A DNA stretch of 64,000 nucleotides, from contig CM038220.1 in the NCBI GenBank assembly GCA_021442155.1, forward strand, positions 77,983,817 to 78,047,816, written 5' to 3'. Positions 60,978 through 64,000 of this stretch are shown piece after piece (the stretch's first letter is position 1; every line of letters starts with the position of its first letter). This DNA is from Cymbidium sinense. Taxonomy: Eukaryota > Streptophyta > Magnoliopsida > Asparagales > Orchidaceae. The notes beneath the pieces were generated by a model. The model was not told where the DNA came from. It worked only from the letters and a program-made list of their open reading frames with translations, and did not search any database. A program made the position numbers and the translations under genes.

Positions 60978-62290
60978 TGGCTCCCAGAATCCCCCACCCA
61001 GTCGACGCGTTGGACTCTCTTGGGAACGGTGCTAATCCTACCATGGCAACTAAATCCTTTAGGGATGTGCTTTTGCGTAAAATAGTGTGAGTCTTTCGAT
61101 TTTGTTTCTACTACATTCCGGGGAGTACCCGATGTTATGTGTTCGATTATGTGGTGGAAAAATTAGCTAAACCATATGAATTTGCTTTGGTTGGTAAATT
61201 TGCCCTTCGCCGTCCGTCTATGGAGAATATCCAAAGTTTTTTTCATTCGCTTAAACTGACAGGAGTTTTTTCGGTGGGATTGATTGATTCTAGGCATGTT
61301 TTAATTCAATTAGCTAACGATCTGGATTACTCTCGTGTTTTTGCAAGACATTTATATTTTGTTTTTAATTGCCAAGTGCGATTATTGAAATGGACCCCCT
61401 TTTTCGACATTAAGGAGGAATCTCCTATTGTTCCAGTTTGGTTGTCTATCCCTAACCTTCGGGTGCACTTCTTTAATTCCGAATTTTTATATGCGGTGGC
61501 TGGCCTGTTCGGTCGACCTGTCCAATTGGACCAAGCAACCGCTTCTAGCTCTAAACCTTCTGTTGCTCGTGTCCTAGTTGGAATTGGATATCACTAAAAA
61601 ATATCCTAATAAAATTTGGATTGGATCAAAAAATATGGATATTTACAAAAAATAGAGTTTGAAAACTTTCCTATATTTTGCTCACATTGTAAAATTCATG
61701 GACATGGATTTGTTGATTGTTTTGTAGCTCATCCACATTTAAAGAAGAATCTTATGGTCTCCAAAGCTGCTCCAACCATTAAGGCCTCTTTGAATAAAAC
61801 ATCACAGGATATGGCTACTAATATAACTTCCCCAACACCTGATAAAGATGAGCCCCAAACTCGTATTCACAACCCTGAACCCAAGATGGATACGGTTGAG
61901 CAACCCCCAGTAGGCACAACTCCTTTTAAGGATCAGATTCCTCATGTTGGAAACTATTTACAAAACCAAAATACTAATATTAATGCTTTGAATGCCAGCT
62001 CAGGATCTTCTCTTATTACTGAGTCCCTTACTAATGCTAATATTCTTGCTCTTTCATCTCCAGTAGCTAAAGATCATATGAATGATAAGGTAAGGTTGAA
62101 TGAGGTGCAGTATTTAGAGATAACTTCCACCCCTGATCTAGGGGTTTGTGTTTTGCCTAATTCTAACCCATCTTCTAATTCTTCTTCTAACTTGGATCAA
62201 AATCTAAAACATAAGCTGCATCCGATTATCAACAATGAGTTGGAAGAAGGAGAATTGACCTTTAACCTCAGCTACCTAACAAACAATTAA
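60978..62290 (+). pseudogene. LINE ORF1: DUF4283 plus CCHC zinc knuckle (decayed)
   Basis: The opening reads APRIPHPVDALDSLG and ATKSFRDVLLRK, then a stop near 61,085. From 61,139 the DUF4283 domain is clear, with EKLAKPYEFALVGKFALRRP, FSVGLIDSRHVLIQL and VPVWLSIPNLRVHFF. After VARVLV the frame shifts near 61,580 (the other frame gives ELDITKKYPNKIWIG). It resumes at 61,616 with the zinc knuckle CSHCKIHGHGFVDC, which fits CX2CX4HX4C. A long low-complexity tail follows to 62,290. ORF1 proteins bind the LINE RNA. Confidence 0.85.
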
Positions 62291-62432
62291 TTGGATTTTC
62301 ATTATATGATGGGGAGGGTGTTGGTTTGGAAAATGATTTTCACATTGTCTCTAAAAAGAGAAACAAATCATATAAATCTAGATTCTCTAACTTTGCCAGA
62401 GTTACTAGATCTGGCTCATCTCATCCCAAGTA

Positions 62433-64000
62433 ATGGTAGCTTTCTTGATCTGGAATGCGAGAGGGATAGGCTCCCTCTCTCTTCGTAATAGACTCAGCAA
62501 TTTAGTTCGCATCCATAACATTTCTTTTCTGGCAATTTTGGAACCCTTTATCCTTCCTTCCAGCATTCAATCTATTGCTATAATGATTGACTTTAGTAGT
62601 TTTTTCACGAACTTGAGTAATAAAATCTGGATCTTTTAAAAAAATCTTTTGCATCCCATATTATTCAGGACCTTCATCAGGTCGTGAATGCTAAAATCTC
62701 TTTCGGCAATTGGTCCTGCTTTGGATCTTTTGTCTATGCCTCCTGTAATAGGTATGGTAGAAGAAACCTTTGGGAAGATCTAGTTAATTTCTCCCTCTAA
62801 TGCTCCCTGGTGGGGATTTTAACATTATTTCTTCCTGGAAAGAAGGGTGGAAATCCTCCTAACCTTTATCTATGGAGGAATTTAATAATATGGCCCTTGA
62901 TTGCCACTTGACCGATCCGGGGCTTCATTGGCTCCCACACTTGGAATAATCAGAATGTGGCAAAGACTTTATATGATTCTATTTAATGATCTATGGATCA
63001 ACTCTTTCCCGAATACCTCGGTTGAACATCTTAGTAGAACCCTATCCGATCACTCCCCTTTGCTTATTTTTGTTAAGGTTAATACAGAGTCCCCCTCTTC
63101 TTGCATTCCTTTTCGATTTCAAAATATGTGGCTTATGGATACTAGATTTGTGGAGGTGGTTGCCACTAATTGGGGAGACCCTCTTTATCCTGATGATTCC
63201 GTTTTGGGGATGAAGAGATTATGGCTGAAATTAAAAAGGCTTAAACAATTCCTCAAATGGTGGAACAAACATTGCTTCAAAAAATTTTTCACTAACATAA
63301 AAGAATTAAAACAAGAGGTCATATCGTTAGAAGAAGAGATTATCCTGGATACCTCTAAAACTATTTTATTAAATCAAGCTAAAGATAGATTAACAAGCTA
63401 TCAAGACATGGAGGAAACTTACTTGAGGCAAAAGGCGCTAAAAAAATTATCGAGGGAGATAGAACACCAAATATTTTCATGCTCTGTTTAATAAGAAAAA
63501 GGCCTTAAATCACATTAAGAAAATCAAAAATACTGATAATAGTTGGATTTCTTATGAAAAGGAACTTGCTGATTCGGGTATTTCCTTCTTTAATAACCTG
63601 CTTAATAATAAGGTGAACTATGAGGAATTAGCATGTCTTGAGCCTATCCCCAAAATCATCACCAAAGAAGATAACATAATGCTTACATCCTTACCCTCTG
63701 AAGTTGAAATTACATCCACCCTTCAGAGTATGAATACAGATTCTGTGGCTGGCCCTAATGGATTCACTCCACTTTTCTTTCAAAAATGTTGGAATATTAT
63801 CAAAGAAGATGTGGTTAAAGCTGTTCTGGATTTTTTTTATAGGGAACATTCTCCCCAAATTCTTTTCTAGTACTTCCATTGTATTAATTCCTAAAATCGA
63901 AAACCGAACTTTGGAATCATTTTAGACCTATAAGTCTATGTACATTTTTAATAAGCTCATATCGAAGATCCTAGCCAAAAGATTAGGTATTTTACTTCCT
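62433..64000 (+). pseudogene. LINE ORF2: endonuclease and reverse transcriptase start (decayed, partial)
   Basis: The start MVAFLIWNARGIGSLSLRNR is the usual L1 endonuclease opening. Later pieces are GNWSCFGSFVYASCNR (~62,710), SHTWNNQNV (~62,935) and the endonuclease LSDHSPL motif near 63,040. The linker ends with a lysine-rich stretch (62,901-63,491). The RT begins with SMNTDSVAGPNGFTPLFFQK (63,613-63,870), and VLIPKIENRTLESF then follows in another frame. At least three frame changes are needed, so it is inactive. The RT catalytic YxDD lies beyond the window. Confidence 0.85.

Larger units (their letters stand above)
60700..64000 (+). mobile_element. L1-type LINE, 5' part, running off the window
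   Basis: ORF1 with a DUF4283 domain and zinc knuckle is followed by ORF2 with endonuclease and the start of reverse transcriptase, all on the plus strand. This is the plant L1 layout. The C/T-rich segment at 60,710-60,860 is probably its 5' leader. The element is broken by stops. Its 3' end lies beyond 64,000, so length and target duplication cannot be judged. Confidence 0.85.

Overview
The window is nuclear DNA of a flowering plant. It is AT-rich, the genes contain GT-AG introns, it carries a plant-type cytosolic phosphoglycerate kinase, and most of it is plant transposable elements (Mutator-like, Ty3 and Ty1/copia retrotransposons, L1 and RTE LINEs). I cannot name the species from the sequence.

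Only two genes look intact. At 1534-3022 (+) six exons encode a secreted two-domain saposin-like protein of 217 residues. At 5980-9596 (-) six exons encode a complete 401-residue cytosolic phosphoglycerate kinase. An old RTE LINE tail lies between them.

From about 10.2 to 22.2 kb there is a near-symmetrical composite DNA transposon. An array of ~134-bp repeats (10.24-11.76 kb) is followed by a decayed Ulp1-type peptidase gene (+), more repeats, and a decayed FAR1/MULE-type transposase gene (+). Then come arrays of related inverted repeats with a GAGAGTATA-type minisatellite (17.5-19.5 kb) and a second Ulp1-type gene in opposite orientation (19.6-22.2 kb). This foldback-like design is the most unusual structure in the window.

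From 22.2 to 52.5 kb lie remains of a Ty3-type retrotransposon family on the minus strand: a degenerate gag gene and three copies (A, B, C) of a segment made of a very long LTR (~4-4.4 kb) plus the 3' part of the internal region. No pol was found. Copy B is interrupted by a 7,429-bp Mutator-like element with ~66-bp terminal inverted repeats and a 9-bp target duplication. Copies A and C preserve the empty site. That element carries a decayed MURA-type transposase (-) facing a decayed plant-mobile-domain gene (+).

At 52,872-59,556 is a Ty1/copia element (-) with both LTRs and the 5-bp target duplication GTTAG. Its polyprotein is broken by many stops. From about 60.7 kb to the window end is a 5' portion of an L1-type LINE (+), also degenerate and cut by the window edge.

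The transposable elements do not form a pathway with the two host genes. The layout is a short gene island next to a nested repeat block. All exon boundaries were read by eye from splice signals and protein continuity.
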